From: Malurus cyaneus samueli
Lineage: Eukaryota > Chordata > Aves > Passeriformes > Maluridae
NCBI GenBank assembly: GCA_009741485.1
Contig: CM019217.1
Span: 45,811,814-45,875,813 of the forward strand
Length of the DNA stretch: 64,000 nucleotides
Direction of reading: 5' to 3'
Shown: positions 24,801-36,734 of the stretch, piece by piece
Position numbering within the stretch: position 1 is the first letter of the stretch
How the letters are laid out: each line of letters begins with the position of its first letter
Program-made: the position numbers and the translations under genes
The notes under the pieces: model-generated
What the model was told of the DNA's origin: nothing
The model's database searches: none
Seen by the model: only the letters and a program-made list of their open reading frames with translations

Positions 24801-26928
24801 TAACCATAAATTTTTGCTCTGGTAAGAATCTTTTCATATTTTCCTCTTAATGTGCCGAACTAAAAGCTACCTTGCTTTTTTTTCTACTAAGACAGTATAA
24901 TCACACATCATTTACTGTATATATATCAATTAAAAATACTAAGCATCAAGTCTTTTTGCACTCTTTATGGCTCTTGAGGCTCCTTTTTTGTTAGAAATTC
25001 TTCCTGTGCAAACAGAGTTCCCATTTCTGAATTCGGGGCTAATTTCACTCTTGTTCTAAGGCTTGGAGCAATTTTGGCGGCCAGGGTGTTCAGAGAACCT
25101 GAGCACATTTCCTGGCCACTACTGAGCTAAAAATCAATGTGCACAAAACCTGCCTCACCAGTGCTGTGGACCATCAGGATGTTTTCTGCAGTGGTCCGCT
25201 ACTGTTACCTGTGGAGGTGTTCAATTCCATTCAGTGCCTTGCTGAATTTCCCTTCTATCTCAGAACTTCTTGGGAAAAAATTGCTCTTGAATCCTATGGG
25301 ATGATGAGTTCATTGTTTTACTGATTCTACTGGGCTTGCAGGAATGACAATGGTACTAGATAGGCTTGTTTGCTGACCAGAATTTGAATGTGTGTTTGCA
25401 GATAGCACACAAAAGGCTTGGGCATGTGGAGTGGAGGAGGGTGGGGAGACTGGAGGGAAATCTGTCATTATTTATGGAAATATCCAGTATTCATGGAGCC
25501 ATCTGTTGTGAATGATTCAAGTCTGAGAAGTGTCATAAAATGAGAAAGCATAATGTAGAAAGGAAAAAAAAAACAACCTGAAAAAAACCTTTAAATTTGT
25601 ATTACTCAAAAACCTGAACCAGGGAATATGTAACCTCAGAATCTCTTGTTCTAAAGATGCTTTGTAAATTTTCCTGCCAGATTGAGAGATAAAGATAGAT
25701 GATATTTCTCAGGTTCCTTTCCTCACCCTTCTTGGAACAATTAATTCCATTTGTTCATTTCCAGCCCTTTAATTATTGATCATATCGTTTCCTTTTTTCT
25801 TTCTCACTGTTCCAGGCTACAAGGCAAGGAATGGAATTTAAAAAAAAAAAAAGTGTTTAGGAGACTGCTTAAACCTTGCAGCATTGAGAAAATCTTTGCC
25901 ATAACCACAATTTTCTCTCTGATAACGAAACACCACTTTTGTTGTCAGCATTGTATCAAGACTAAGAAATTTTATTAAGGGCTGGACCCTCGTAGCACTC
26001 CTCTGGAGAAAGTCTCAGGCAGAGACTGGTGTGCTTCCCTGTACTGTGGTCTCTCAGACAATTCAGATAAGTAATTTATTGATTTGCTCATGATGTTCTG
26101 TAAAAACAGAACATAATATAAAAAAATAGCAGAGAAACTGAGGCAAAAAAAAGGAGGAAATTGTTTGCACATCCACACTTCTGAGAAAATCAGGAATAGA
26201 CTGTATCTTTCTCAGTTATTTACCTGAGACACCTAGACCAAGTTCTTGCCTTTGGAGCAGTTGGGAGTCCCTTTGAAACATTTTAATCTTTCCCACTTCC
26301 CTGTATTTTGGTTACAGTTATAGTGGCACATTCATGTCACCAGCAGATGCTGTTGTGTAGCTGGGTGTGATTCTCTTGCCGTATCTCTTTTCCTCTCTAC
26401 CACTTCATTCACTCATCACCCCTTGCTGAAAAGAGGCTGATTTACAAGAACAATGGCATGTTAAGGCAGAAATTCATCGTCAGCCTTATTTCCTCTCTTA
26501 TAGTGTCACAGTCCAGGTCTATGAATTTAAAAATCTCCTTACCATTGTAATGGCTTTTAAAAATACTTCCTTACATTTAATTTATTCAATCATTCATATT
26601 GGGTTGTCTTGACATCCTGCAATGCTCCTTTTGCTGTGCAGGGCTGCTTTTCTTCTTCCAGTATTCCAACTTCATGCCTTAAAAACTGCATCTCCATCCC
26701 AGGAAGGCACATAAAGATGTGATTTCAACTGATGTGATCAAATATGCTCTTAAGTGTTTGCTCAATGCTCCCTTATTCCTATTTTGCACAGACACCTTCC
26801 TTCATGAGGAAGCCAACAGAGCAGTAGAACAACCACTGCTTCTTTCTCAACAGAGGGATTCCTGTTCTCTATGGATGGGAATTTTGTGATTTCCAGGGAC
26901 TAAGGCCCTGCAAATGCAGTATTAGATT

Positions 26929-26945
26929 NAAAAAAAAAAAAAAAA
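26929..26945. repeat. Assembly N followed by poly(A)
   Basis: A single N at 26929 is followed by 16 A residues to 26945. In A-sense orientation the N lies just 5' of the A-run, exactly as at 12711. The repeat length and anything hidden by the N are uncertain. Confidence 0.9.
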
Positions 26946-27093
26946 GGATGAGAGGGTACTTCAAGAGATCATCCAGTGTCTTCTTGTTCTTCAAGGAGAG
27001 AACAGCTCTGCTTTTTTCTTGTCCAACGTGTTTGTCTAGCCTTGAAAAATGAGACATAATAGAAGCACAACGATTATTTTCTGTTATTCAAAA

Positions 27094-27146
27094 CATGTCT
27101 AATCTAAATCTCCCTGAGCCATGTCTAATCTAAATGCTCCCTGTGC
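27094..27146. repeat. 26-bp tandem duplication
   Basis: Two adjacent units share 'catgtctaatctaaat' and then diverge slightly ('ctccctgagc' and 'gctccctgtgc'). This is a recent local tandem duplication with no coding significance seen. Confidence 0.88.
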
Positions 27147-27551
27147 ACAGAGAGAAGAGACTGCATTTAATTTCTGCCTTTTGCAGCCCTGCAAGTTGTT
27201 ATTTGGTCAGCTCTGCCCTCTCTTCTGCAGACCACTTTCAGTTCTCGAGGAGTTTGTGTAACATTACAGCCCATCTGTAATGCTCTAAAAAGCAGGTTTC
27301 ACATCTTTGAAGGTGCCTTAGCTCCTGGTTCAGAAGACAGCAAGTGTTGGGGATTTTTTTCCTCAGTATCTCCTTAGCCCTAGAAACAGCTCCTTCCCTT
27401 TTTGTGTATTTGCAAACCTTCAGTTGTATTGGTTTTTTACCTATAGCAGAGAAAAACTGAAGCAAGAGCACCTGGCTATGAATTACAATGCTGTGGGATA
27501 GTCACTGTAAGTTTTTGGATAGGTCATTTGTTCCTTTCATTAATTATACAG

Positions 27552-27649
27552 GTCTTGTTCCAGCCACGCTCGTGCTGAGCAGCACCTCATTCAGTCAGCA
27601 GCCCCTCAGTAATCAATATGTCTGCAGGGGAAGAAATACTGTGTACCAG
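27552..27649 (+). other. Weak exon candidate (98 nt)
   Basis: A pyrimidine-rich stretch ending 'ttaattatacag' precedes this 98-nt segment, and 'taccag|gtaagg', a near-consensus donor, follows it. One frame is open throughout and continues on both sides. The encoded peptide has no recognisable motif. Such acceptor-donor pairs are common by chance in 64 kb, so this is only a candidate exon, coding or non-coding. Confidence 0.15.
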
Positions 27650-28969
27650 GTAAGGGAACTATTGCTTCCCATTGCAGGCCACTCTTTTCTCTCAGCTCTA
27701 TCAAAAGTTATGTTTAAGCCAGTAATGAAAAAGTGATTGCACGATGACATCTGTGAAGTACACAATCAAACTGTCTGCAGTGCACTGGAGAACAGTCCTT
27801 TGTTTGCTTGGGACACCAAACCCATTGCAAAAAGCAGTATTTGCAGCTAATCACCACAGTGATTTCAATTTGCATTTAGCCATTGTGCTAACAGAGGCAG
27901 CTGGAAAAAGAAAAAAAATCAGCACAAATAAACACAGCCATAAGCACTGTCAGTTTTTAACACCAGGAGCTGCTGGAAGTAATGCTGATGCCTCCAACCT
28001 AAGAAATCTTTTTAATGTGAAATGATATATATGAGGCCAAAAGAGGAACACATTTTGTCTTGTTTGCTTAGACTCCAGAATATATCTCTGAGGCTCTGGA
28101 TGTAATGATTGCTTAGGCAAGTCAAACACTGTATATCACCTGCTGAGCATCTGATTCATTGACTGAGTGGATTGAAGCCAATTTAACCAGCTGGAATCTG
28201 TAATATTGACTTCAATGGTGTGATACTGATCTATATCACATGGAGGATTTGGCCCAGAGACAAAGGGCAGTAGTGTTTCCTTTGGGTGACATCTTTCTGC
28301 AAGCCAGGGCGGACAGCATCTGTCTTGCACAGCCTGGTTGTCCTAGAAGTGGCATGTATTGCTCGTGGGGTACCACAGTGTTTTATCATTCTGTGGATCT
28401 TTCTTAGAGAGGGGATGGCAATCAGGGACAACAGCCAATTTCTTCTGATTCTGTCCTTCTATTTCACAGCTCATCCATCTTGCAGCAGTTCTGGGACCAA
28501 TTCTCTGCGTGTACTGACTCCCTTTGTGCAGATTTCTGCAGGGATGTTTGCTGCTGTAAAGCATGACTTTGGGGCAAGGGAATCCTGGCTCTGGATTTCC
28601 CTTTTTCCCTTTCACCTTGCTGAGGAGGTGGACCAGGTATCACACTTCACATGCTCTGCAGAGATGCCCAGCAGAACCAAGAACCTATGGTAGGTATGAA
28701 CAGCAACAGAGGACAGGCAAGGCAAGACCTCACTCTGCGAGTGCTGTGACAGCCCTGGTGCTCAGTCTGTGGACATGAGAGTTATGATCCTAGAGTGCTG
28801 TTGCTCATCTTTATTTTCTAGCTAAGTGACTTCATTTCACTAAATCTCTTCAGCTTTCTGTATCTCCATAACCAAGAAACCAGAGGGACAAAAGGCTAAG
28901 CAGAATTTATTATTGCTCTTTATTATTATCATATCTTTTGTCTTCTTTTTAAGATTCATGAACCTCCAT

Positions 28970-29130
28970 TCAATTAATTCATCAGCAGCCTGAGAGAGCT
29001 AATTGTGCGTTCATATATTTCCATAGGCACGGGCTCATTCCTGTGCCAGATGTCAATAATACCTGATCCGTGCAAATGGAGCTGAGTTTGTGGCAGCCTG
29101 CTGCCCAATCTAATTAATGTTGTGACTCCA
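28970..29130. promoter_or_regulatory. Candidate conserved non-coding element with TAATTA motifs
   Basis: 'caattaattc' at 28971-28980, 'ctaattg' at about 28999-29005 and 'taattaat' at 29111-29118 are homeodomain-type cores within 150 bases of complex sequence. No simple repeat or long open frame is present. Enhancer function is inferred only. Deep conservation in an amniote alignment would support it. Confidence 0.25.
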
Positions 29131-32100
29131 GTTCTCCTAAGAAGGAATGGAGTTTGGGTTTTGCATAATTGTAAGGCCGGGGTGGGCATGGTGAGAGACA
29201 GGGATCTCAACTCTCCAAGGCTGAAATCCCAGAATGTCAACCCTTCATTCCCAGGGGCCCACATATAGGAAGACAATGCAAGAGTCTGGTTTCTTGCACT
29301 AAGAGGGCTTGGGAAAATCTATAGTGCACTGCTCAACCCTAGTAACTGTTCGAAGAGGCAGAAGGGGCTTAATAATTTAGCTGAGGATCACACTGGGTCC
29401 TTCTCTGGTTTTCTTTGATCATCCTAATGCTGTTGTTGCCCCTGGGTCAGACAGTGCCAGACTGGCCACTGTATAGTGCTGAGCTATATTTCACATGCTG
29501 GGCTTCCCAGGGCAGCATCAGAGCTTTGGCGGCTTGTGGAAATGATGTTTGTTGGGTAAACCCATAGAACCAGGGTGAGGGACATTGTCACCTCACTGCC
29601 TTCTCCAGGCAGGAAGATTCCCTTTTCTTTGGGGAAGATGCTTTTCTCAGGCCTGGATGAAATGTTATGTTTTCCAGAGCAGGTTGCAGCCAAGCACAGC
29701 TCGCTTTTATTTTTGTTGTTCCTGCCATTATTAGCACACAGCTTGCTTTCAAAGATAACGATGTGGAAAAACAATAGCATCTTGCCAAACTCCTTCAGTG
29801 TACCATTTGCAGGTTGTGCTATTTTATCAGTGTCTTAATATGTACATTGGAATGGTGTGAAATCTCTGTTTTGTGAGCTACAAAGGGAATGAAAATACTA
29901 AAAAATAAATCCCTCACTGCCCTGCCAAACAGACCTACCTTCTCTTGATACTTTTCCTTTTCTCTCATTGTGCTGTATTGTAGGGATCTTGTTTAGCATA
30001 TAAAAAACTACTGCTGCACTCTATTATCAAAGACATATTTGTTAAAACATGCATATAAAAGGATTTGTAATTGAAGAACAGCTTTGATATATTTAATAGG
30101 ATGTAAAACTGCCATCCCTTTTTAATAGGAGATGCTTTATGTGCATTAGAAGTAATATAATAATGCCTCTTCACAGAGCTCTACCCATTAGCAGACTGTT
30201 TTCTCCCTTTGTTTTAGTTAATCTTAAAACTTTAATACAATCTAAACACATTGACATCTTTTTTTCCCTCCCCTTTCTGTACTTGGAAGTGCTTTGAATG
30301 GAACTTTGTTTCAAATAAGGGCTAGCAGCAAACATGGCATCAATATACAGGGCCCTGGTGCCGCCTGACAGATGGTCCATAAACCAGCACATCTCCTTGC
30401 CTTAGGAATGTTAACAGTAATGGGAATGAGGCTGCATGTGTGAGCATGCCTGAGAGTAACCTTGTGAAGAATGAACAGCTATAATGGCATTCTTTTCTAT
30501 ATTCCCATGTCTCAAATGTAATCAAATACCAGAGCAGCAGAAACAGAAATTGACAATCAAAACAAAAATAGGAATAGCTTTAATAGCTGTTTCTGTGTTT
30601 CAGTCTCTGAGTGTTTTACAAGGAAGCATTGTTAAATTCAGGAAATAAGGATGTAAACCGGTAAAAAGAAAGTATGCTAAATCTGACTGGTGTTTTGGGG
30701 TACTTGTGGTTTGGTGTCTCTTCTTACACAGAACTGTCCTCTATTCCTTTCAGAGCTCAGGATCAGGGATTAGTTTTCAAGCTGTCTAATATAAATTATT
30801 TGTTTTGGAAAATCATGAATATATCCCTGGACCTTGTTAGAGGAAATCAGGAAAGAGGCCATTTCTCCTGATCTCTAGTCCAGTGCCTCACCAGCACCCA
30901 GCAGTACATATTAATCACAATGGTTTTAAGAATATTCACAAAATGCCTGAGATACTGTTGCTACATGAAGAACACTGAGACTGTCAAAAGGAAAGTATGT
31001 CCCTCTTGTTTCAGAGGCGTTTCTGTATTAACCAAGTTCAAATTGACAGTGCAAGCACACTTCCTGCTTTTCCTTAGAATATCTTTTGGTTTGTTTCTTC
31101 ACGTGTCCTTTCACCATGAAGATGTTGTGCTAGTGGTTGTGCTGGCAGGAGCTGGACAGCCATGGGTGTTGTCTTTTGCAGAACAACTCTGCACGTGTTC
31201 ACCTTATTTTAGTGGCAAGGGCTGAGCACTGGTCAAGCACACAGGGGAGGTGACATGTTTGAATACATGTCTTGGTGACTGCAGGGATGCTGCTGTCACT
31301 CAGGTCTGTTTGTAGGAGGGAGTTTCAAATCTGTTCCTCTTTTTTTTTCTCCATGAATTTTTGGAAGAATGAAGTTCCTGTAGGCTGACAAAGTAAGTGG
31401 GATGGCAGAAGTGGCCTGCCATTCTCAAGTGACTCAGCCTGAGCATTATTTATAACAGTGGCCATATTTCCTGCTTGGGACGGTAGCTGCCCAATGCTGC
31501 AGCTTCTGCTGCCTCTACTGCTTTCCTTCAGCAGTGTTTCTAACCTGGATCTTCTGGCCTGCACTGGAGCCCACAAACATCCATTCAAACAACAGAGGTA
31601 TATGAAAGACCTGTGAGAAGTTGTGGGCGTAAATATTTGAATGTCAGAATTTATTCTAGTAGTATAATTCATAAATGACAGACAGAAAACTCAATTTCAT
31701 ATGGAGAAAATTATACATTCTTTTCATAAAGGGAGGTAGTGCAATTCATTCAATTTGCATTTGGATATTGCTATTGTTCAGTAAGTGTTGTGGGTTTGGG
31801 TGCACACTGCAAGAATCACACAAGGCAGCTTCAATATTTTCTGAATCTGGTTCTGTTTTACAGATGTAAATGCAGCTCTCATCTCTGCCAGTATATGAAT
31901 GCTGAAAAAACAGGTGTATACATTGTCTGGCTCCTAAAAAAACAGCCTTTTTTTTCCAATGAATCTGGTCTGCAATTCAGGCTGATACAAGGTAGGTTTA
32001 AACAGGAATTAAATAAAAAAAAAAATGTCAAGACACAGTTCAGAGATATTTTCACCTTTTTCTGTATCAGTGCACAACTTCAGTGGGCACAGTTTAAATA

Positions 32101-32543
32101 CCAAGTCAATTGACTGTCATAAATTCCTCAGGTGTAACAAAGTTGAGTTAATTCTGGTGAAGTGCTGACCAGCTACATCAGTCAAACAGATGAAATATTT
32201 AGAAAAAGAACCCCACCTAAAACAAATCCAAAAATCAGAATGGGATGTAGCAGATGTTGATGGAAGAAAAGTACTACTGCAGTCATTGCATTATAAAAAT
32301 TGTAGTCTGAGTTGCTGGGTTTTTTTCTAATTAAAATTAAAAAATAAAAAAAAAGCCATGCTGGCAGAAGTGGTCCAGTCAAAACTTGGACAAAGCTCTG
32401 CAGTGTGAGCTCTGTGTGAGGTGTGAGCTCATTCCAGACCTAGCCAGAGTCTGCTGGATAAAATTAAACGTTATTTACCCATTTTAGTCAGGTTCTGGAT
32501 TGTGCCTTTTCTGATCAAATTAGCTCTTACCTTTTTCTTGCAG

Positions 32544-32671
32544 GACACAGTCACTGGCCTGGAGCACATCACTAAACAGAAAATTAATTACAGTTGTCTG
32601 CTGGGTGTAGAATGTTTGTCACTGGGACTAAATCCAGTAGTCCCCACAGGTCTCCAGGACACTGAACACAG
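32544..32671 (+). other. Weak exon candidate (128 nt)
   Basis: A strong-looking acceptor with a pyrimidine tract ('acctttttcttgcag') ends at 32543, and a donor 'aacacag|gtaaat' begins at 32672. The 128 nt between them are open in the first frame (42 codons plus two bases, starting DTVTGLEHITKQK). No domain is recognised. The chance of an open frame of this length in one of three frames is substantial, so a real exon needs transcript or conservation evidence. Confidence 0.18.
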
Positions 32672-33980
32672 GTAAATTATGTGGTTCTACTTTTTGCTCA
32701 TATTTGGATCTCTACTCAGGTAGCTAAGTTTTCACAACAGCCATCCTTACCAGGGTAAACCTGTTTTCAGTCAAGGATATCAAGTGTAAGTCACTACAAA
32801 TGACCTCAGCATTTGTATGTTTAATGTCAGTATATTTGAAGGTGTTCAGTCCCTTGTCAAGAGTCGGGATAAATGCTCCACAGAATTTTAATTCTAGCTC
32901 AAATGTTTAGCTTTTCTCTCCTCTTCTAATTACACAGTAAGTATGTGAGGAAACTATTTGAGCAGAGTTAAGTATAAATATGCATTCTAACAATAATATG
33001 CCTTCTCTATGTGTAGAGGTCACAAAGGACTGTAACCAATACTGCATTATTTTAAATATGCTTTAGCAGTTTATTTCAGGGAAAAAGAACAAATGGGATT
33101 TACTTAAGACAGAGTACTCAAAAAAATAGTTGAAACAAAGCATTCACAAATGTATGTTTGAACTACAATGGATCAATAACAGACAACCTTGCTTTAAAAA
33201 TGGAGCAAACCTTCTATTCTAAGCAAATGCCTAGGCCTACTCCACTACATGATATGGAGAGTCTATCTTTTTTAGGGTCTGGCCTTTCATATCAAAGACA
33301 ATACATTGATAGGGCAATTGATGCTTTAAGTGTGCATCATAAAACAATTAAATGCTACCAGTTGGCCAAATAAATAGGAATGAATTCCTTAAGAGATCTT
33401 TCAGCCTGGAAAAAAAAAGGTGGCAGCTTACCTGGAAAAAGCATGCATAGAAGCAGAAAAGACACATGTAGCCTTGTCTGAGACACATTCATCCCAACTA
33501 CTCTAAATATTCCCAAAACACAAGAAATGTGCAGTTTAGCACTGATAATTGTTGTTCATAGGAACAATGAAAGCTGCATTTGAAGGCACTACCTGTGCAA
33601 GGGGGAAGGGGAAGGTAGGGATTCAATGTCAGTTCTGTGCTGAGGCACAGTATGGAGCTCTGTGAAGAACCCACAAGTATCAGCTACACCCACAGAGCAG
33701 AGGTATGGCATTTCCAAAATTAGCGCTCCCCTTCACGCAGAATTAGTCTTCTGGGAATTAATTTCTTCCCTCACTCCCTGAAATGTGCAACAAATATATT
33801 AACCTTGAAACACTTTTCTGTCTTTCCTAAGTCTTGCTGAAAATAAACCTAGGAGTCCTAGTCCTCATATGTGAGGCTAAGAAAGTAGTGTTAATGTAAT
33901 CTCTTCCACAGGGAAATTCCACCAGGTCTCACTGTGGCACAGCCCTGGACACACAAAAACAAAGTGGTCAGTCTCCCCTG

Positions 33981-34004
33981 AGAAATAATACCAGAAATAA
34001 TACC
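33981..34004. repeat. 12-bp tandem duplication
   Basis: The unit 'agaaataatacc' is repeated exactly twice, head to tail. Confidence 0.85.
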
Positions 34005-34101
34005 AAAGTGTCTCAGAGACTTGGGGGCTCACTTAATCTCCAGAGCTTGATGGTTGGTGTAAGTATGTTACTTACATACCAAGCCCATAAGCAGTTGCCG
34101 G

Positions 34102-34129
34102 CCTTTTAGCTGTTACCTTTTAGCTGTTT
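34102..34129. repeat. 14-bp tandem duplication
   Basis: 'ccttttagctgtta' is followed directly by 'ccttttagctgttt', differing in one base. This is a local slippage product. Confidence 0.8.
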
Positions 34130-34569
34130 TCTGGGTGATGCTGGTAAGGTGACAGAAATTCAGCTTCTCACCTAGGCAGGGAAGAGAAGATGTGTCTCCT
34201 TCAATGCAGCACATTCTACGAATAAAATAAACCACACACATTTTTCAGATCTGTCCATTGGTGCAGAAATCTGTCCCCTCTGTGAGCCAGCACAGAGGCA
34301 AGACAGCAGGTTGGGCTGGATTTTGGGAGGAAGTCAGTTGCTGTTCACATGAACAATGGAAAAGAATGGAGGTCTTTTGGAAACCAGGACATCCATCTGG
34401 GTCATTAAACAGAAGCTGTGGGTCTCTTACAGGAAATGGGGTGCTGTGGGTAGTGCCTGGAGAGTAATAATGAGAGCCAGGTAATGGCATCCAGTCAATT
34501 ACAATCTTTACGTTGGCATTGTCTAAAATGGAAAATCCAACTGTCTAAAAGGCTGTAACACTGATTCTA

Positions 34570-34898
34570 TAGAACATTAAACTATTACTTTATGCTGATG
34601 ATATCCTACTGTTAATTAAGGACTCGCATGCTTCCCCTCCTGCTTATAATGAATATTGCTCTCTGAGTACAAAGTTATCATTGCACAGAATTAATGACTC
34701 TGAGACTGCAGTGATGCACCTTTTCTGGAGTTTGCCCTTCAGCCCTGCTCACCTCATAGAATCTTAAGTGGGCACCCAAAAATATAGTACAAATACTTAG
34801 GGGCTGATATTAACAAAGCCTCAGCCAATGTAATTAAAAACCATTTAAATCCAATTATCAAGCAGGAAGAAAAGATTCAGAGGGATAGCCAGAGCTAA
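34570..34898 (+). pseudogene. Decayed L1-type LINE reverse-transcriptase fragment
   Basis: One frame reads NIKLLLYADDILLLIKD at 34573-34623. This matches the catalytic YADD box of L1-type non-LTR reverse transcriptases, where a hydrophobic 'K-x-LYADDxLL' string is typical. About 170 bases later, after a frame change and stops, another frame reads KYLGADINKASANVIKNHL and continues about 35 codons from 34791 to a stop at 34896. 'KYLG' followed by a spacer and 'NxxxxIKNxLNPxIK' is how the L1 region downstream of YADD looks. The order and spacing fit L1 ORF2. The element is broken by frameshifts and stops and lacks recognisable flanking domains, so it cannot make a protein. L1-like elements are unusual in birds, so it is probably an ancient remnant. 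A related clade such as Tx1 is possible. RTE and CR1 motifs around YADD fit less well. Confidence 0.6.
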
Positions 34899-36734
34899 AT
34901 AAAAGCAAACGTGTGTGATTCAGTTTGTCACCCCATCAGGTTGTTAAAGTAGAAATGAGGACATCATGTAAGTCATCACCCTTGGAGCTACTGTCATAAA
35001 TGATCTCATGGCAGTATTTCCCACTGGTACCAACAATTGTGTGTGCACTGAGCTTACTTTGAGCATAAATGTACATAAATACCTATAAATCCAATGATAA
35101 ATTCTAACAAAAAAAAAAAAAGATATACCAATAGGAATGCTTCACCTATTACTGAAACTCAGCTGTTTCTTTAGAGGGTACAGAGGTGGCTCACACAAGT
35201 ACTATATTCAGCACTACAGAACATGACAAAACCTAATCTGCACTGCCAAGTTCACACTTACCCACAGCCCAGGCTTCTAATGCAATAAACCAGCAAAGTT
35301 TCCTTAAAAGTCACTGTAGAACTTACTGAACAGCTACAACACAGCATATTTCAGATGACAGAAATCTCAGGATGTGAGGATGAATTAAAGATGCCACACG
35401 AAACATTCAAAAAGTAACTCCAGCTCTTGGGATGAGAAATGTTACTATTCCACTTAAATGTCATATAATTGGCTCAATTTTATGCACCAGAATCATGCAG
35501 ATTTTTATGGGGTTTTTATGCCTAAAAGGGATAATTTTGAATGAAAATTGCTGTATTTTAGGTAAGATTGTCTTTTTCCTCTTCTTCATACTGTAAACTA
35601 ATGTTGATGGTTAAGCAGAGGTTGCACTTCAATAGTGGCTGGAATGGATATATCTTTCTAGAAAGCACATTAAATCCTTACTGATTAAAGGAATTTTAAA
35701 AATATAAATCAGTTATTTTTGGACTGGCTTGAAAAATTAAACATGATCCTAAAGAGTATGATTTTTTTGGCCATTCAACCTGTTCTGTTGAATTAATTTT
35801 ACCTCTGAAAAAAGGCAGACATGATCCATTCCAACAAATGTTCTCAGATTTTTCCAGTCTATTCCAGGATTAGCCAGGTGGGGCCAAATAGCAGAGAGAT
35901 CTTGCTGGGGAAATGGTCAAAGCTGTTGTGCATGACAGCTGCCTACCAAAACAGAAAGCCCCGATGTGCTAGAGAAGGCAGTGATACATATTTGTGATAA
36001 GATGGGGGCTGCAAATAAAAGGTGTCAGTGAAAGAACAACAGTCTGGGCCACAACAGACACACGGAGAAGCTGCTGCTGACACGAGAACATGATCCATGC
36101 TGCACATTCATGGCTATGAAGAGTGCACTATCCTCACAGTTCTACAGCAAACACATGCAAAATAGCACTGTAAATACTTAAAGTTTGCAGAAAATGTCCA
36201 GCAGGTGGGAGTTCTTCTGCAAAACTGCAGCCTATGAGAGATGTGCTTTTCTCCTTCCCAGATACCCACATTCTCTAAATTATATTCTTAGCAAATTTCT
36301 CAATGGGAAATTGTCAGCTTTTTGCACAGGCATTTGAGCTTCACTGACTGAGTGCAGAGAGTTAAATTCACAAGAATATCTAAATTGACAGAGACACAAT
36401 AATCAAAGATCTCTAACATATTAACATTGTTTAAAGACTATGGAACAACTTAAACAGCCTCAAGCACGTTCACAGTTTCTCTTTCTGATCCATGTTTGGT
36501 TGTAATAAACAAAAGGTCTTCTCACGGATCACTGATTAAAGTAAGGGACAAAAGAAACAGGAGTGAATAGAGACCGCTTAGTGCTAGATTTCCTTCAGAG
36601 TTATTTGGGGTGAACTGGTTCAGCTTCTTGGTAGAAGATTGTGCACAACAAGGTAACAAAGTCTGCTTATGTTCCTAAATTATTCAGTTTTCAAACAAAA
36701 AATTAACTCCAAGTACTTGCAGAAAAATCTGTCA
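34899..36734. other. Non-coding sequence, no feature recognised
   Basis: No gene or clear repeat was found apart from an A-run at 35110-35122. As it lies between two ancient LINE fragments it may hold further decayed retroelement sequence that I could not align by eye. Confidence 0.45.

Larger units (their letters stand above)
22361..26928. other. Non-coding unique sequence, no gene seen
   Basis: No gene, RNA gene or transposon is recognisable. Open frames stay below 108 codons. A-runs occur at 23553-23583, 25562-25572 and 25839-25851. A 26-bp period repeat lies at 24240-24291, and a candidate regulatory stretch at 24590-24800 is listed separately. Confidence 0.55.
26946..34569. other. Non-coding unique sequence with two weak exon candidates
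   Basis: No gene can be named. Two short segments have good flanking splice sites (27552-27649 and 32544-32671) and are listed separately. Open frames reach 135 codons (28286-28693) without a recognisable domain. Small duplications lie at 27094-27146, 33981-34004 and 34102-34129. Stretches at 28970-29130 and 30330-30560 look like regulatory non-coding DNA. Confidence 0.5.

Noticed and set aside
28815..28865. MIR-like word order ('aagtgacttcatttcactaaatctcttcag')
   Set aside because: The match to the MIR core is short and imperfect by eye. It could be chance, and no flanking SINE structure was seen.
33158..33373. 71-codon plus-strand frame with a protein-like composition
   Set aside because: No similarity is recognised and its length is within chance expectation. 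It lies about 1.2 kb before the L1-type remnant but shows no LINE motif.
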